From contig WNYE01000024.1 in the NCBI GenBank assembly GCA_021396245.1, positions 186,001 to 250,000 on the forward strand: a stretch of 64,000 nt of DNA, read 5' to 3'. This document shows, piece after piece, positions 22,144-33,491 of the stretch. This stretch comes from Sporothrix humicola (lineage: Eukaryota > Ascomycota > Sordariomycetes > Ophiostomatales > Ophiostomataceae). The translations under genes and the position numbers were made by a program. Under the pieces are notes generated by a model. The model searched no databases and was not told the DNA's origin. It was given only the letters and a program-made list of their open reading frames with translations. Position 1 is the stretch's first letter, and each line of letters opens with the position of its first letter.

Positions 22144-23376
22144 ATGGCCCCTCTCTCCCACTTCCTTGCTGCTGCCAGCTTGGCCGGCATTGCCGCCGCT
22201 GCCCCTTCCGGTGCCAAGATCGGCACCACGGCCGGCGCGACCCTTCACCAGGTTCGCAACCCCAACTACAGCTTCAACGGCGCCGTCTCCGTCTACAAGA
22301 CCTACCTCAAGTTCGGCGTGCCCATCCCGGCCACGCTCCAGGCTGCTGTCGAGGCCACCGGTCTGCTGGCCAAGCGCAGCGAGGGTTCTGCCGTGGCCAC
22401 GCCCATTGACTCGCTCGACGATGCCTACACGATCCCCGTGAGCATCGGCACCCCGCCCCAGGTCCTGCAGCTCGACCTGGACACGGGCTCGTCGGACCTG
22501 TGGGTCTTTAGCAGCGAGACGCCCTCCAACGAGGTCAACGGCCAGACCGTCTACAACCCCAGCAAGAGCAGCACCTCCAAGGTGCAGTCGGGCGAAACCT
22601 GGTCCATCAGCTACGGCGACGGCTCGTCGTCCAGCGGCGACGTCTACACGGATGTCGTCAGCGTTGGCGGCGTCTCCGTCTCCAACCAGGCCGTCGAGCT
22701 GGCCAAGAAGGTCTCCGACACCTTCACGTCCGACAGCGCCACTGACGGCCTGATCGGCCTGGGCTTCGACAGCCTAAACACGGCCTCGCCCAAGGCGGTG
22801 GCCACCTTCTTTGACAACGCCCAGAGCCAGCTCGACTCGCCCCTCTTCACGGCCGACCTGAAGCACAACGCGCCCGGCACCTACAACTTTGGCTACATCG
22901 ACTCGTCGCTGTACACGGGCGACATTACCTATGTCAAGGTCAACACCAACCCCGGCTACTGGACGTTCACGTCGTCCGGCTACAGCGTCGGCTCGGGCTC
23001 GTTCTCGTCGAGCTCCATCACGGGTATCGCCGACACCGGCACCACCCTGCTGTACCTGCCCCTGTCCATCGTCAAGGCCTACTACGCCAAGGTCAGCGGC
23101 TCGTCCAACAGCAACGCCTACGGCGGCTACGTCTTCCCCTGCAGCGCGACTCTGCCCTCGTTCACCTTCGGTGTCGGCTCCGCACGCATCGTCATCCCCG
23201 GCACCTACATCAACTACGGCCCCGTCTCGACTGGCTCCAGCACCTGCTTCGGCGGTCTGCAGGACAGCTCGGACATTGGTATCAACATTTTTGGTGATGT
23301 TGCCCTCAAGGCTGCTTTCGTCGTCTTCCAGGGCGGCAGCTCGCCCACTCTGGGCTGGGCCTCCAAGAACCTGTAA
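22144..23376 (+). CDS. Secreted pepsin-like aspartic protease (A1)
   Basis: This intronless gene encodes 410 residues. The ATG at 22144 is chosen over an in-frame upstream one at 22111 because it begins a signal peptide (MAPLSHFLAAASLAGIAAAA). A propeptide follows and ends at a Kex2-like site (LLAKRSE, KR at 77-78). The mature domain shows the first catalytic motif DTGSSDLW at 113-120, the flap tyrosine in SYGDG at ~156-160 and the second catalytic motif ADTGTTLLYLP at ~296-306. Cysteines 333 and 368 are placed as in the conserved disulfide of this family. The C-terminus (NIFGDVAL, GWA) is also typical. Length and layout match endothiapepsin/aspergillopepsin-type acid proteases, which act outside the cell on proteins at low pH. 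All key residues are present, so it should be active. Confidence 0.95.
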   Translation: MAPLSHFLAAASLAGIAAAAPSGAKIGTTAGATLHQVRNPNYSFNGAVSVYKTYLKFGVPIPATLQAAVEATGLLAKRSEGSAVATPIDSLDDAYTIPVSIGTPPQVLQLDLDTGSSDLWVFSSETPSNEVNGQTVYNPSKSSTSKVQSGETWSISYGDGSSSSGDVYTDVVSVGGVSVSNQAVELAKKVSDTFTSDSATDGLIGLGFDSLNTASPKAVATFFDNAQSQLDSPLFTADLKHNAPGTYNFGYIDSSLYTGDITYVKVNTNPGYWTFTSSGYSVGSGSFSSSSITGIADTGTTLLYLPLSIVKAYYAKVSGSSNSNAYGGYVFPCSATLPSFTFGVGSARIVIPGTYINYGPVSTGSSTCFGGLQDSSDIGINIFGDVALKAAFVVFQGGSSPTLGWASKNL

Positions 23377-23743
23377 ACGGGTTGAAATGGCTTTCGACAC
23401 TCTGCAGTAGTGACGGCCATTGGGCCTAACGACAGCAATAGCAACGCAATGTCTGGTGACAGACTGACAAGACTGGGAGGAGAAGGGAGTGCTTTGATGG
23501 ATATGGGACAATGAAATGATGACGGTGATGGAAATGGAAATGGAGACAGACGGAGACGAAAAGACCACTGGTGCCGGTGATCCTCCCTTTTGGGTATCAC
23601 GCATGTACATATTTTTGCCTGTTGGTTCTTGGTATAAAATTTGAGTTGTGGGAAAGAAGGCGGGTCTTCCAACAAGACTCTTCTGTCTTTTTCCACGCCC
23701 AGCAGATGTTTTTTTACTTTCTTTATTCAATTCTTTTCACATA
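23377..23743. other. Convergent 3' intergenic region
   Basis: These 367 bases lie between the stop codons of the protease (+) and the aminotransferase (-). The segment holds purine-rich GATGG/GGAAATGG repeats near 23500-23560 and a TTGGTATAAAATTTGAG stretch at ~23627. I see no gene. Confidence 0.6.
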
Positions 23744-25090
23744 CTACTCATTGCCCGCATTCCGTTCCGTGTCGGTTGCTTTGAGCACCGTGACCAGCCT
23801 CTTTAGACCCTCTTCAAGAGTCTTTCTCGGCTGGCTGAAGACGAGCCTGAACATTCCTTCAGTCTCGGCGTGCTCTTCACACGGATGGAGACCGACGCCA
23901 CCATCAAGGAGTCGTTGAGCAAGGGCAAACTCTCTATTGACGCCGTCGGTTGCCTCGCCCAGCCACGGTGAGAGGTCAATGTACACAAAGAAGCCAGCGT
24001 TCCTACATTGTTAGCATAGGCTGACATAGATATCGACATTGTCAAGAGGCGTCACTCACCCTCGTTGGTACTTGATACCGGCTGCATCGAGAATACCTGT
24101 CGTGTAAATCCGGCTGTCTCTCAGTCTCTGTCGAGAAGTTTCGATGAACGACTTGACAAATTCCTGGTCTTTGAGGATAGCCGTGCCAATGGCAATAGAC
24201 ACTCCGGATGGGCTGTGGAAGCGCATGTTGCAAGTTACGGCGCGGCGAAGCTCAACATTGCGTGTGATCAGGCTTCCTAGCCTCAGTCCGGCGGCAGCAA
24301 AGTCTTTGCTCATTCCGTACAGGACGTGCAGTCTGTCGGGGTCGATCAGGTCGTCAGAGTGGACGGACAGAATGGATGTAAACGGCACATCATGACCATC
24401 GTCCAGTCGATAGGTTGACAGTGCATAGACTTCGTCACTGATGAGGTGCAGCTCGTTTTTCTCACAGAAACGCATGATTGCCCTCAAGGTGTCGGCCGGA
24501 TAGCATTTCCCCAGCGGGTTGTTTGGGTTGACGATCAGGACGGCTTTCACCGAAATACCCTCGGCCATCGCGCTGTCCAGTCTCTCCTGCAACTTGGCGA
24601 CAACGTCTGGCGAAAACGCATCCACGCCGTGCACGTCCGCATACACCATCTTGAGGCCGGCCGTGTTGCCAAAATCAAGCTCAAAACGCCCATAGACGGG
24701 CCGGCTCACCAGGATGCCATCGCCCGGATCGGCCAGACTCAGCCCCAACAGCTCGTGGATGGACGTCAGGGCCGACGCCGTGATGATTTGCTCTGGGAGA
24801 ACAGGCGTCGCCGGCGAAAAGTAGTTGTTCATGTGCGCCGCCAATGCCACTGGGAACTCGGCGCCGCCCAGCGTGCTGTACCGGTAGGCATACGCCTCGC
24901 GGGGAATCTTGACGTTCTTTTCGACAAACTCGTGCAGCTCGTCGTGCATCAAGTGGTTCTCGGCCATGCCAAAGGACACGACGCCGTCCGGGTTGGTGTC
25001 GGCATCGTAGGGTGGGTCGCTGCCCGGCGCAAACCGCCAGGGAATGTCGAGGCTGGCCGCGCTGGCCGCACCGCGGGCAGAAAGAGACAT
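23744..25090 (-). CDS. PLP-dependent aminotransferase, ACC-synthase-like
   Basis: Two exons (25090-24060 and 24002-23744) are joined by removing a 57-bp intron with donor GTGAGT, branch TGCTAACAA and acceptor TGTAG. They give 429 residues in frame. Fold-type I motifs are clear: the substrate/PLP loop AYRYSTLGG at ~68-76, NPNNPLG at 188-194, SDEVY at 218-222 and the Schiff-base lysine in YGMSKDF (K262), with a phosphate-binding Arg in LRLGS at ~270. The family includes 1-aminocyclopropane-1-carboxylate synthase and related fungal aminotransferases; substrate cannot be read from sequence. No targeting signal is seen, so it is probably cytosolic. It is convergent with the protease gene, with a 367-bp gap. 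Confidence 0.9.
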
Positions 25091-26409
25091 GTCGAAGCGA
25101 GGTGAGGTGAAAGATGACGTCAGAGTAATGATGGAATGGATGTCGTCGAGACTGAAGTTGAGAGTGCGGATACTGAAAATGTCGAAATGTGGTCAATGTG
25201 GAAAATACAAACTGATATCGCCAAGGTCGATAGACTTCACCCCTTTTCCTTTGAATATTTCGTCATCTGCACTCATGCTCCAGTGCTCGCCATTTGGTGG
25301 GGCCTGAGCAAGTTTCCCATTGTAGTGTGTGTCCAAGTGGTTCCCCGCGATCATCCAGAAAGGAAGGTCGCGAGGCTGTACCAACTCAGAAGATGCGTGA
25401 ATGGCGAGGCAGAGATTGAGGCGGAATGTTCACGGCTTTCTTTTCATGCATTTTCTGTCAAGGGCCTTTTCTTGCTTTTTTTGTCTCTTTCCTTGTCTAT
25501 TTTTTTTTTTTTTTTTGGGTCTTATTCTTTCTTTTAATTTTCATGATTTTCAATTCATTTTTCAGCAACTTGAAATTTAATGCAATTCTCACTGCTTCAC
25601 GAAGATCTCCAAAATCTGGAAGCAAGGGATACACGGCAAAATGAGACAACGAGGAAGAGAAGAAGAAAATTCTAAAGCGAATGCGTGTTTCAGACGATCC
25701 CTCTACGAAAGGATCGCCAACAATGATGAATTTCAGCGTATGCCAGATCGCTCTTCAATTGATTGATGACTTATTATGACGATGCCCGTTTGCGATAAAG
25801 CAGATCGCCAGTTCCCTTGCTTCTCAGGGTCTTTTCGCGCACCGTCTTATCTCTTTGGATAAGGCACAGCAATCAAACATTGCTATCAAATCTATATGCT
25901 CTCGACGTTTCTTTGAGATATCACAAGCTTTCATAAAATGGTTGAATGGTTCTCGGGCGCGAGTGTCCAAGCCACCCCCAACTTTTGTTGGTGGTGTACG
26001 ACAGCCCGAATAAGGTTAAACTTTGGTGGCTTGCAGGCGCCAATGGCACCTAACGGCTGCTAACGGGTGCTAATGTCCACTAATGCCTAGCTGCCAGCCC
26101 GCTAAAGGTTGCACCAACGCTACTTTGACATTTGACACACTAACCACACATCGTGACATTCTTGTCTCCCTTTGAACCCTTTCTTCCCCTCCCGTCCCGA
26201 TGTTTTCCTGCTGCGCCCCTCATGCGACCAACGAGGCTGCACGAATTGCGAGTATTGCCCCAAACCGCAGCCGTTCCAAAGACAACATGAACAGCCTTTC
26301 TTTCACAATGAGAAGTATTTGAAGGCGATGTGATCCCAGTCTGATCGTTTTGTCAAATGCCAATTTTACGATCATCGGCATCACGACATTCACTTTACAC
26401 TCTACGAAT
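25091..26409. other. Divergent intergenic region with T-tract and small repeats
   Basis: This is a shared upstream region of the aminotransferase (-) and the PY-motif protein (+). It contains a long T run (25500-25516) and a short run of CTAACGGSTG-type units around 26048-26085 (CTAACGGCTGCTAACGGGTG, then CTAATGTCCACTAATG). An ATG at 26201 opens a short Cys-rich frame (MFSCCAP...) that I could not join to the downstream gene by a good intron. No RNA gene is seen. Confidence 0.5.
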
Positions 26410-27660
26410 ATGGGGGCACCGCCGACTGACAACAACCCTCCACCCGAGGCAGAGGAGGAGGCCCCGCCACTATACACAGATGAAGCAGGCCCGTCCGAGC
26501 TGCCAGCGTACGAGGCGACAGCCAGCGCGTCGGCAGACAATGGCGATCAGGATGTTCCTCCGCCAGCGGAAAAAACCAAAGCCAAGGAGGCCCTCCTTTC
26601 CGAAAAGGAAAAGCTGTCTTCTCTTCCGCCCTCTTTTACACCAGCGAAAACGACGACCGGCCCTTCCCGGTCGATGTTGGACATTGGCGACGACGTTGAC
26701 GACATCAATGATGGCCGCTTTCGGTCTACAGACATTCTCCCGCCCGCCGTTCTTGTCCTGGACGGCACCGCCATCTACAGCGCCACCGCCGCCAAGAAGG
26801 CGCCCGTCTACACGCTCGAGCTCGACTTTCTTGCGCACCCGGACGTCAATCCCAAATTCCCGACGCGGCGTCTGCTGGGAATCGAGTTTTACAGGATGGA
26901 GCCCGATCCGAAAGCGCCGGATTCCTCCTCTCGACAAAAAGCGAACCGCATCTACAACTTGAATCAGCGCATCGACATTGTTGGCGTAGGATTTGGGACC
27001 GTCTTCTCCATTGAGCCGGCGGGCGGCCCGTCGCGCAAGCTGGGCGTCTGGGGGCTCAAGGCGCCCGCCAGCGTCGCAGGCGTGAACTACGGTAGCAGCT
27101 GGAAAGTGCTGCCGGTCGACGTGCACCGGGGCACCAACTACTACACGTCGCTCTTTGTCGAGACGGCGCCGCCGCTCTGGACCGTGCGGCGGGTGCAGGA
27201 CCAAGGACAGGGTCAGGTCTACAAATGGGTGGCGGGTCCCCCGCCGCCGCCGCCGCGGCTGAAGCAGCAGACGCCGTTTAGCAGTCGGTTGCTGGATGGC
27301 CGACACCAAAAACACAAACTGGACAGCCACCAGCTGGACAACCTGAATGAGGCGGTGCTGCCGGAAGGCGCCGACGTGGCCATGGACTATGGGAGGGGGG
27401 GCGCAACCGGAGAGCTGCCGCGGCTGGTGATCACGGCGAGCATGACGCGCCAAAAGAGGGACGCGCTTGTGGCGCTGTGGTGCCTGCGGCAATGGTCCAT
27501 GATTCTGTTTGGCGGCGCGACGCCGCCGCCGCTGTCGACGCTGCCGGTCTTGCCGACGTCGACAACGAATGACTCGTCCATCTTGCAGGCTCCGCTCTTT
27601 CCTAATCCCTTCTTGTCCAGGCTGGGTAAGAAAGTAAAAGGAAAAGGAAAAGCTAAGTGA
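26410..27660 (+). CDS. Conserved-looking hypothetical protein with PY motifs
   Basis: The gene is intronless and encodes 416 residues. I start at the ATG at 26410; the frame upstream lacks another ATG. The N-terminal ~110 residues are disordered and acidic/proline-rich, with two tyrosine PY-like motifs, PPLY (19-22) and LPAY (31-34), of the kind bound by WW domains of Nedd4/Rsp5-type ubiquitin ligases. A folded part (~110-240) begins with a VYTLELDFLAHP segment and contains a GIEFYRM stretch. A proline run follows at ~280, and the C-terminal region has a LWCLRQWSMILFGG helix and a lysine/glycine-rich tail (KKVKGKGKAK). No enzyme motif, signal peptide or membrane helix is visible. Composition and GC-rich codon use match real genes nearby. 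An adaptor-like role is inference only. Confidence 0.75.
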   Translation: MGAPPTDNNPPPEAEEEAPPLYTDEAGPSELPAYEATASASADNGDQDVPPPAEKTKAKEALLSEKEKLSSLPPSFTPAKTTTGPSRSMLDIGDDVDDINDGRFRSTDILPPAVLVLDGTAIYSATAAKKAPVYTLELDFLAHPDVNPKFPTRRLLGIEFYRMEPDPKAPDSSSRQKANRIYNLNQRIDIVGVGFGTVFSIEPAGGPSRKLGVWGLKAPASVAGVNYGSSWKVLPVDVHRGTNYYTSLFVETAPPLWTVRRVQDQGQGQVYKWVAGPPPPPPRLKQQTPFSSRLLDGRHQKHKLDSHQLDNLNEAVLPEGADVAMDYGRGGATGELPRLVITASMTRQKRDALVALWCLRQWSMILFGGATPPPLSTLPVLPTSTTNDSSILQAPLFPNPFLSRLGKKVKGKGKAK

Positions 27661-28945
27661 GAGGAGTGGAAAATGGAGAGAGAAAGGTACGACCGACGGA
27701 GCACCGTATTGCTAGCGAGCCTTTGAATAAACATTTGCTTTGTCGAGAAAGAAAGAAAACATGAAAGTGACGAGGCGACAAGGACACGAAATCCACAATA
27801 GGGGAAATGCAAGCGAAGCAGTCGTCAATATGAACTTGTCGCCCAAAAGGTGGAGAGTAGTATTCATTTGTCGAGTCAGTCTCAGGTCTCAGATCCAACG
27901 GGAGAGGCCCGCTGTTCCTTTTCTGTTCGCTCTCGTTCACGACAACTCTTCAACAGAGAAGACAGCCTTGTCGACTCGTTTTGGCGTCGTTGATTCTGTG
28001 AATGTGTTTCTGTCGAAATAGAGTCGAAAGAAAGCGACGAAAATCCAAGACAAAACCATGGTCAAACCCCGTCTGGTTTGTGGAGGATGTGCTGACGATG
28101 GCCGCTCTGATGGGCACTCTTGGTCTGTTCTTGTCTGTTTTTGTCCATTCTCGGTAATGGGTTACGCGCAGTGCACGGAGGATGCGACGATGGGCGACCT
28201 GGTTCATGTGTGTGATGTGTCGGAGGATGTGTTGATGTGTGAGGATGTGTCGTCGTCGACAGGGGTCGGTTTCTGGTTTGGGTCAAAAGGTCGAGGCCGT
28301 GGGTCGTGCCTTCAAGACCGGGCGAACGCCTCTGTGCTGAAGGTGACGCTGGGCGCTGAAAGCGACATTACAGTGCACTGAAGAGCTTCCAAACCCACTG
28401 CAACTGCACACCCGCCCACCCTGGCGGGTCCCGAAACCCCAAACATCGTCACCTCCTGACTTCTCTCCTCTTTTCTGTTTCTTCTCTCTTCCTTCTCTCC
28501 TATCCTGCTAGCCCACATTTCACCGCATTCGACCTCTCACTCCCACGACACCCTGTCACGGTAGCATCCCAGCTCCTGGCAACGCGCGACTGTCAGACGT
28601 CGCTTGTCGGTTCCCTTCGTCTTATGTCTGGAAAGGCACGATGGGCTGACAGGGCAGGGGCCAGCCAGAAAGAGAAGAGAGGAGCAAATCTTCAACAAGT
28701 GTTGGACGTTGAACTCTACCTTTGGACACTCACGATGACATAAAACATCTGGCCCTCGCTCGAGAGAAGTCTCTCTGCCTCTCTTGCTTCCTTTTCTCCC
28801 CATTCGCTTCTTCAATCATTTTTGGCTGGTCCTCTTCTTTTCGCACGTTCTCTTACTCTCCTTCGTCCTTCATTTTCGTTCTCTTCAACGTCGATCGTTT
28901 GTTTTTATTTTTCTCTTTTATTCTACTCGTCTTCCTTCTCTCAAC
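27661..28945. other. Intergenic region with degenerate GGATGTGT repeats
   Basis: No supported gene lies here. Around 28205-28255 the plus strand has a run of imperfect GATGTGT/GGATGTG units. From 28440 onward the strand becomes CT-rich and serves as the probable promoter and leader of the secreted-protein gene. Short frames on both strands lack domains. Confidence 0.5.
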
Positions 28946-29700
28946 ATGAAGTTCCTCCAGATCGTCGCCCTCGCGGCAACCGCCTCGGCCATTGCCATCG
29001 AGCCCCGCCACCACGCCGGCCGCAAGACCAAGCACACCAAGACGGCCGTTGCCGCCGCGGCCTCGTCGACGGTCGCTGCTGCTGCCGCCGCTTCTTCCTC
29101 GGCGGCTGCCGATTCTTCAACCACCAACACGGCCGCTGTCTCCAACGCCGCTACCGACTCAAATTCCATCGCCAACGGCCAGACCGTCGTCCTCTTCGAG
29201 GTCAACGGCGTTCCCGGCAACGAGTGCCTCACCTTCCGCAACAACGGTAAGTTTTTTGGTCCTCGCTTCGCTCGATGCCCCTCCGTCCCTTGTGACATTC
29301 CCTCGTGACAAATCGCTCTGCTCGTTGTTGATCGCTTCTAACGCTCCCAGGTGAAATCGTCGACGCCGCCTGCGTCAACACCGCCATCGACCGCCAAATC
29401 ACCCCTGACACAATCGGCGGCCAAAATGTCTTGAGAGTCCAGCGCACCTTCACCGCCGACTTCCGCCCCGATCTCGTCGGCAACGTCCAGGCCTGCATCG
29501 GCTTCAACGGCACCGACTTCAAGGCCGTCGACTGCTCGGGCGTCCAGGCCGTCGTCTTCAATGCTGCCGGCGAGCTCCGCACTGCCGACGGCGCCGTCTG
29601 CGCCAGCGGCCACGACGGCATTGCCCAGCTGACCATTGACACCACCGGCACCAACTGCGCCACCTACACCGTCACGGATGTCCAGGCGGCGACTGCATAG
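28946..29700 (+). CDS. Small secreted Ala/Ser/Thr-rich protein, unknown function
   Basis: Two exons (28946-29246 and 29351-29700) flank a 104-bp phase-1 intron with donor GTAAGT, branch CTTCTAACGC and acceptor CTCCCAG; together they encode 216 residues. The start is chosen because MKFLQIVALAATASAIA is a good signal peptide; the frame upstream is CT-rich leader. A basic stretch (HHAGRKTKHTK) is followed by an alanine/serine/threonine low-complexity linker (~residues 34-70), then a compact C-terminal domain with six cysteines (NECLT, DAACVN, QACIG, VDCSG, AVCAS, NCAT), which could form three disulfides. I do not recognise the domain. It is probably extracellular or wall-associated; a role as an effector or wall protein is only a possibility. 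Confidence 0.85.
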
Positions 29701-31751
29701 AGGAGGTCAGGTGGGAGGAGAGAAGATAGGAGAGAAGATGAAAAGATGACAATGAATAATACAAGGGGAAGAAGAGGGGAATGGCCGCTTGCGGCTTTGT
29801 GTATAGCGTTGCTTCCTTGACTGTACATAAATGCAAAAACGAAAAGAATTGTTTTGAAAACACTGGGAACACTTCTGCATGCGATATCTACGATGAAAAG
29901 AAGACTTTCTAGTAAGTGTTTTCTGTCAACAACAGCATCGCGTACAGCTCCTTTTACAACTCCTCTACAAAAAGAGGAAACAGCAAGTTTGTCAGCCTGG
30001 CACACGTAATCGTTTGCTCCTTCCATACTAGGAAATTTATGTGTTGTTGGCCATTTCACGTGACATTGTCTTCATGGTTGACGACTTCCTTCTCATATCG
30101 CCATCGAGTTTTTCGGTATGCATTCAACCTTTCCAGATCGCGTCCTGCGTAACGGAATGTCCAATCTCCAATACAAGTCGACTCACGACCCATTAACCTC
30201 GAGCATCCCCCTCCTCCCAACATCCTACCCCAAGCCGTTCGAAAGCGATGGCTCACGCGTCCGACTTCCATCATGGTGGCCACAACACTGACCTGATAAA
30301 AACAAGTCCTCGAGCCAGGCTGATGAGCAATTTTGTTGGATATCAAATACGTCTCTCGACTTCGTCCAACTCTGCCTTCAACAAGAGTGGCACTCCACGG
30401 CGCCACCGGAATGTCAACCCTCACGGATTCTGTCGGCCCTCTTTCCCTGTTGGCACTTCACGTCGGCACATGCATCACGTGGATGTACACTGGGATCTCG
30501 GGCATACCCACACACATCCAAGCGAACGCCAGGACCCAATCATGCCTGTCTCATTACAGTCAAAATAACTGCCAACAATATCTCTTTACCTAGAAATAAA
30601 CACTTCTAGAATTAGACTGGCGAGATTAGCCGGCGCTGCTCGATTTTTCATTTACCTCGACAATTGCCTCATCTATCATTGGTACACGACAGTTCCACGC
30701 TCCCTGTTGTCGACAGCATGGTCATCCCATACATTCTCGACCTCCCAGGGCCAGTTCCTCCCAAAATAACCTCGTCCCATGTCTCTCTATTTCTTCTCAC
30801 CTAACCCTCTATCTTAGCATTTTAGACACTTCCTTTAACCATATGATCGAGTGGCACAACATTTTCATCAACAGGCACACCATGCAACCCAACATGTTCG
30901 TGACCATGCCGGTTTTCCGGCCATTCTTGCCTCAGCAACGCAGGGACTCTGGTCCTCATCGACAGCCACAATCTCGAGAGTCAAGTTGACTTTGGTAAGA
31001 ACAAGAAGAACTTGCTCATACATTTCTTTGTCTTTCCACGGCTTCACCGCTGCCGGGGATAACTCCTCCTCCCAGGAAATATTGTCCGCAACTGCCGACG
31101 CACATACCGACGCTGGTTACCTCGCTTCAATCGTTTTCCATAAATATACCATTTGTATGCCACACGAATACCCACGGGAATAAAAAGGAGAGGACCCATG
31201 ACGGTCCGGGAGAAGCCTAAGTTAAGGTTGGCAAACTTTTTAACTCTACTTTTTTTCTCCTATTCTGTGGGTATAAACAACAAACAAGGACGTTGACCAA
31301 CCGAGCCTCATGGCTAATATCCTATTGGCTGCCCACATACTATGGGAGCGAAACATTTGACACATTGCCAGCATTTTACCAAGACTTTCAACCGCGGGGG
31401 GACCAATGAAGCGGCCATTTGAGTGGCCGTTTGAGTGGCCAACCTTGATTCTCGTTAATTCTGGCGAGTCCGGGGTACATTAACCGCATGCAGTCCCGAG
31501 TTCATATAAACAATTTAGAGTTTTTATGGAGTCTTTCGAGTCTTTTTCAACGTCGAGCACTCTCCACTCTACTTTTTGTTTTATTTTGTGCCCAACTATA
31601 GTACCGCCCCTTCCATTTCCCCAGACATGGAATGAACTTCGGATGGGAAACGCGGCTCATTTTGGGTGCGCTCAAACATATATAACTCGACTGTTGGTAT
31701 GAACAGGTCTTGCAACAAGGATGGTTTCTTGAGACCACCAACGCCTACAAC
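29701..31751. other. Intergenic region, no supported gene
   Basis: These 2.05 kb hold only short frames without domains. GAGTGGCCGTTTGAGTGGCC at 31422 is a small direct repeat. The composition is more AT-rich than the genes but shows no RIP bias. The right end is the tyrosinase promoter. Confidence 0.55.
31679..31685 (+). promoter_or_regulatory. TATA box of the tyrosinase gene
   Basis: TATATAA lies 67 bp before the tyrosinase ATG at 31752, a usual fungal distance for a core promoter with a short leader. Confidence 0.55.
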
Positions 31752-32946
31752 ATGTTGTCACTCGCCAAAATCACGGCTACGGCCGTCGTCCTCGCGGGCA
31801 CGGCCATCGGGGCCACGATACCGACTTTCACACAAGCCCAAATCGACTCGGGCGAGGCCATCCGCCAGCTCGGCAAGATTGCCTACGACACGGCAATGGC
31901 GCGAGCTGCTAAAGCTACGAGTGGCTGCACCCTCGACAAAGTCAAAATCCGCAAGGAATGGTATGTTCCCACCCCCGATCAATCAAAATGATCACTCGCT
32001 CATGTTTAGGCGCAACATGACCATGGAGGACCGCCGCGGCTACCAGGAGGCCGTGCAGTGCCTGATGCAGAAGCCCACGCGGTACAAGCTGCCCGGCCCC
32101 AAGACACTGTGGGACGACTACGGCGTGCTTCATTATTACCAAACGCCCTATGTGCACGACGACGCGACATTTTTGCTCTGGCACCGACACTACAACTGGG
32201 TCCTAGAGCAGGACCTGTACGAGCACTGCGGCTACAACGGCACGTTCCCCTACTGGGAATGGGGCCTCGACTGCGGCCACATGGACCAGTCGCCCGTGTT
32301 TGACGGCAGCGAGTACTCGCTGGGCGGCAACGGCGAGTTCATTAAGAACCACCGGGCGGCCATTGGCGGTGCCAAGCCGGGCACGGGCGGCGGCTGCGTC
32401 AAGAAGGGCCCGTTCTCCAACTTCACGGTCAACATTGGCCCCTCGGAAGCCCGCGACCCGCTAGCCTACAATCCACGCTGCCTCAAACGCGACTTGAACG
32501 ACGACGTCTGCAGCAAGTGGGCCTCTCTCCGAAACGCCACCGAGCTGATCCTGTACACAAGCACGATTGGCGTCTTCCAGAGCGCGTCCCAGGGCGAGGG
32601 CGTGCGCGGCGACAACGGCAAGACGTTTGGCACGGGTGTGCACAGCGGCGGTCACTATTCCATCAGCGGCGATCCGGGCAGCGATTTCCACTTTTCGGCG
32701 CTCGAGCCGGGCTTCTACCTGCACCACGGCAACTTGGACCGACTCCACTTTATCTGGCAGAACCTGAACTGGGAGGCCCGCCAGACCATCTCGGGCACCA
32801 ACACCATGTACAACATGCCGCCGACGCCCAACGCCGTGCTGACCGACAACATGGGCTTTGAGCCGCTGCACCGCAACATCACCATCAAAGATGCCATGGA
32901 CACGGTCGGGGGCACGCCGCTGTGCTTTGTCTACGAGCCGTGGTGA
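31752..32946 (+). CDS. Secreted tyrosinase / catechol-oxidase-like protein
   Basis: Exons 31752-31960 and 32010-32946 flank a 49-bp intron (donor GTATGT, acceptor TTTAG) and encode 381 residues. MLSLAKITATAVVLAGTAIG is a signal peptide. The copper-A site has H111, H119 and H128 (the last within FLLWHRHY). The copper-B site has H281 and H285 (HSGGH) and H308/H309 (FYLHHGNLDRLHFIW). The type-3 copper centre oxidises monophenols or o-diphenols to quinones. The length and the absence of a C-terminal lid domain match the short secreted fungal tyrosinase/catechol oxidase class. Several NxT/NxS sites suggest glycosylation. It is convergent with the P450 gene. All copper ligands are present. Confidence 0.95.
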
Positions 32947-33491
32947 GGAATTGGGCTCTTGAGGGGAATAATGGCTGGGTCCCGCGATTGGATAACAGTT
33001 TGAAAATGAACATCCATAGTGCTATTCATTTACATGTTGGCTTGAATACAAAGGCGATGAGAAGATTAAAATATGACTTTATGCATTCTATTTTCTTTCT
33101 CTTTCCTTGAGACATTTTCCACTTAGTGAAGATCTTCAATCGATTTTATTTTCAAAAAAAGTCCATTTTTCCAGCTTATTTTTTTTTTCGTACATATACT
33201 TGTTTTGTTTGTTTCTTTTTCACCAAAGGAATAAAATCAAATACATGTTAAAGAAAATCCGAAATTATTTGAGTGATACTTGAATACAAGTCAACGGCCT
33301 ATTTACTTTATTTTATACCGTTTCATTCACATTACAAAGTATGGAGTTATACAAAAGATTGGGCTTGAATTGATAGAGACAAGGAGATATCTAGAAACTG
33401 GATCTTCACGCTAAGTAAACAAAGGGATATGCATTCTGGTTTACAACATTTGATTCCTTCACCCATTCCATTATTATCCACCTCTACTCAC
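32947..33491. other. Convergent 3' intergenic region, AT-rich
   Basis: These 545 bases between the tyrosinase and P450 stop codons are AT-rich with T runs (33180-33188) and no open frame of interest. CA and TG dinucleotides are still common, so this is not RIP but ordinary 3' flanking sequence. Confidence 0.6.
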
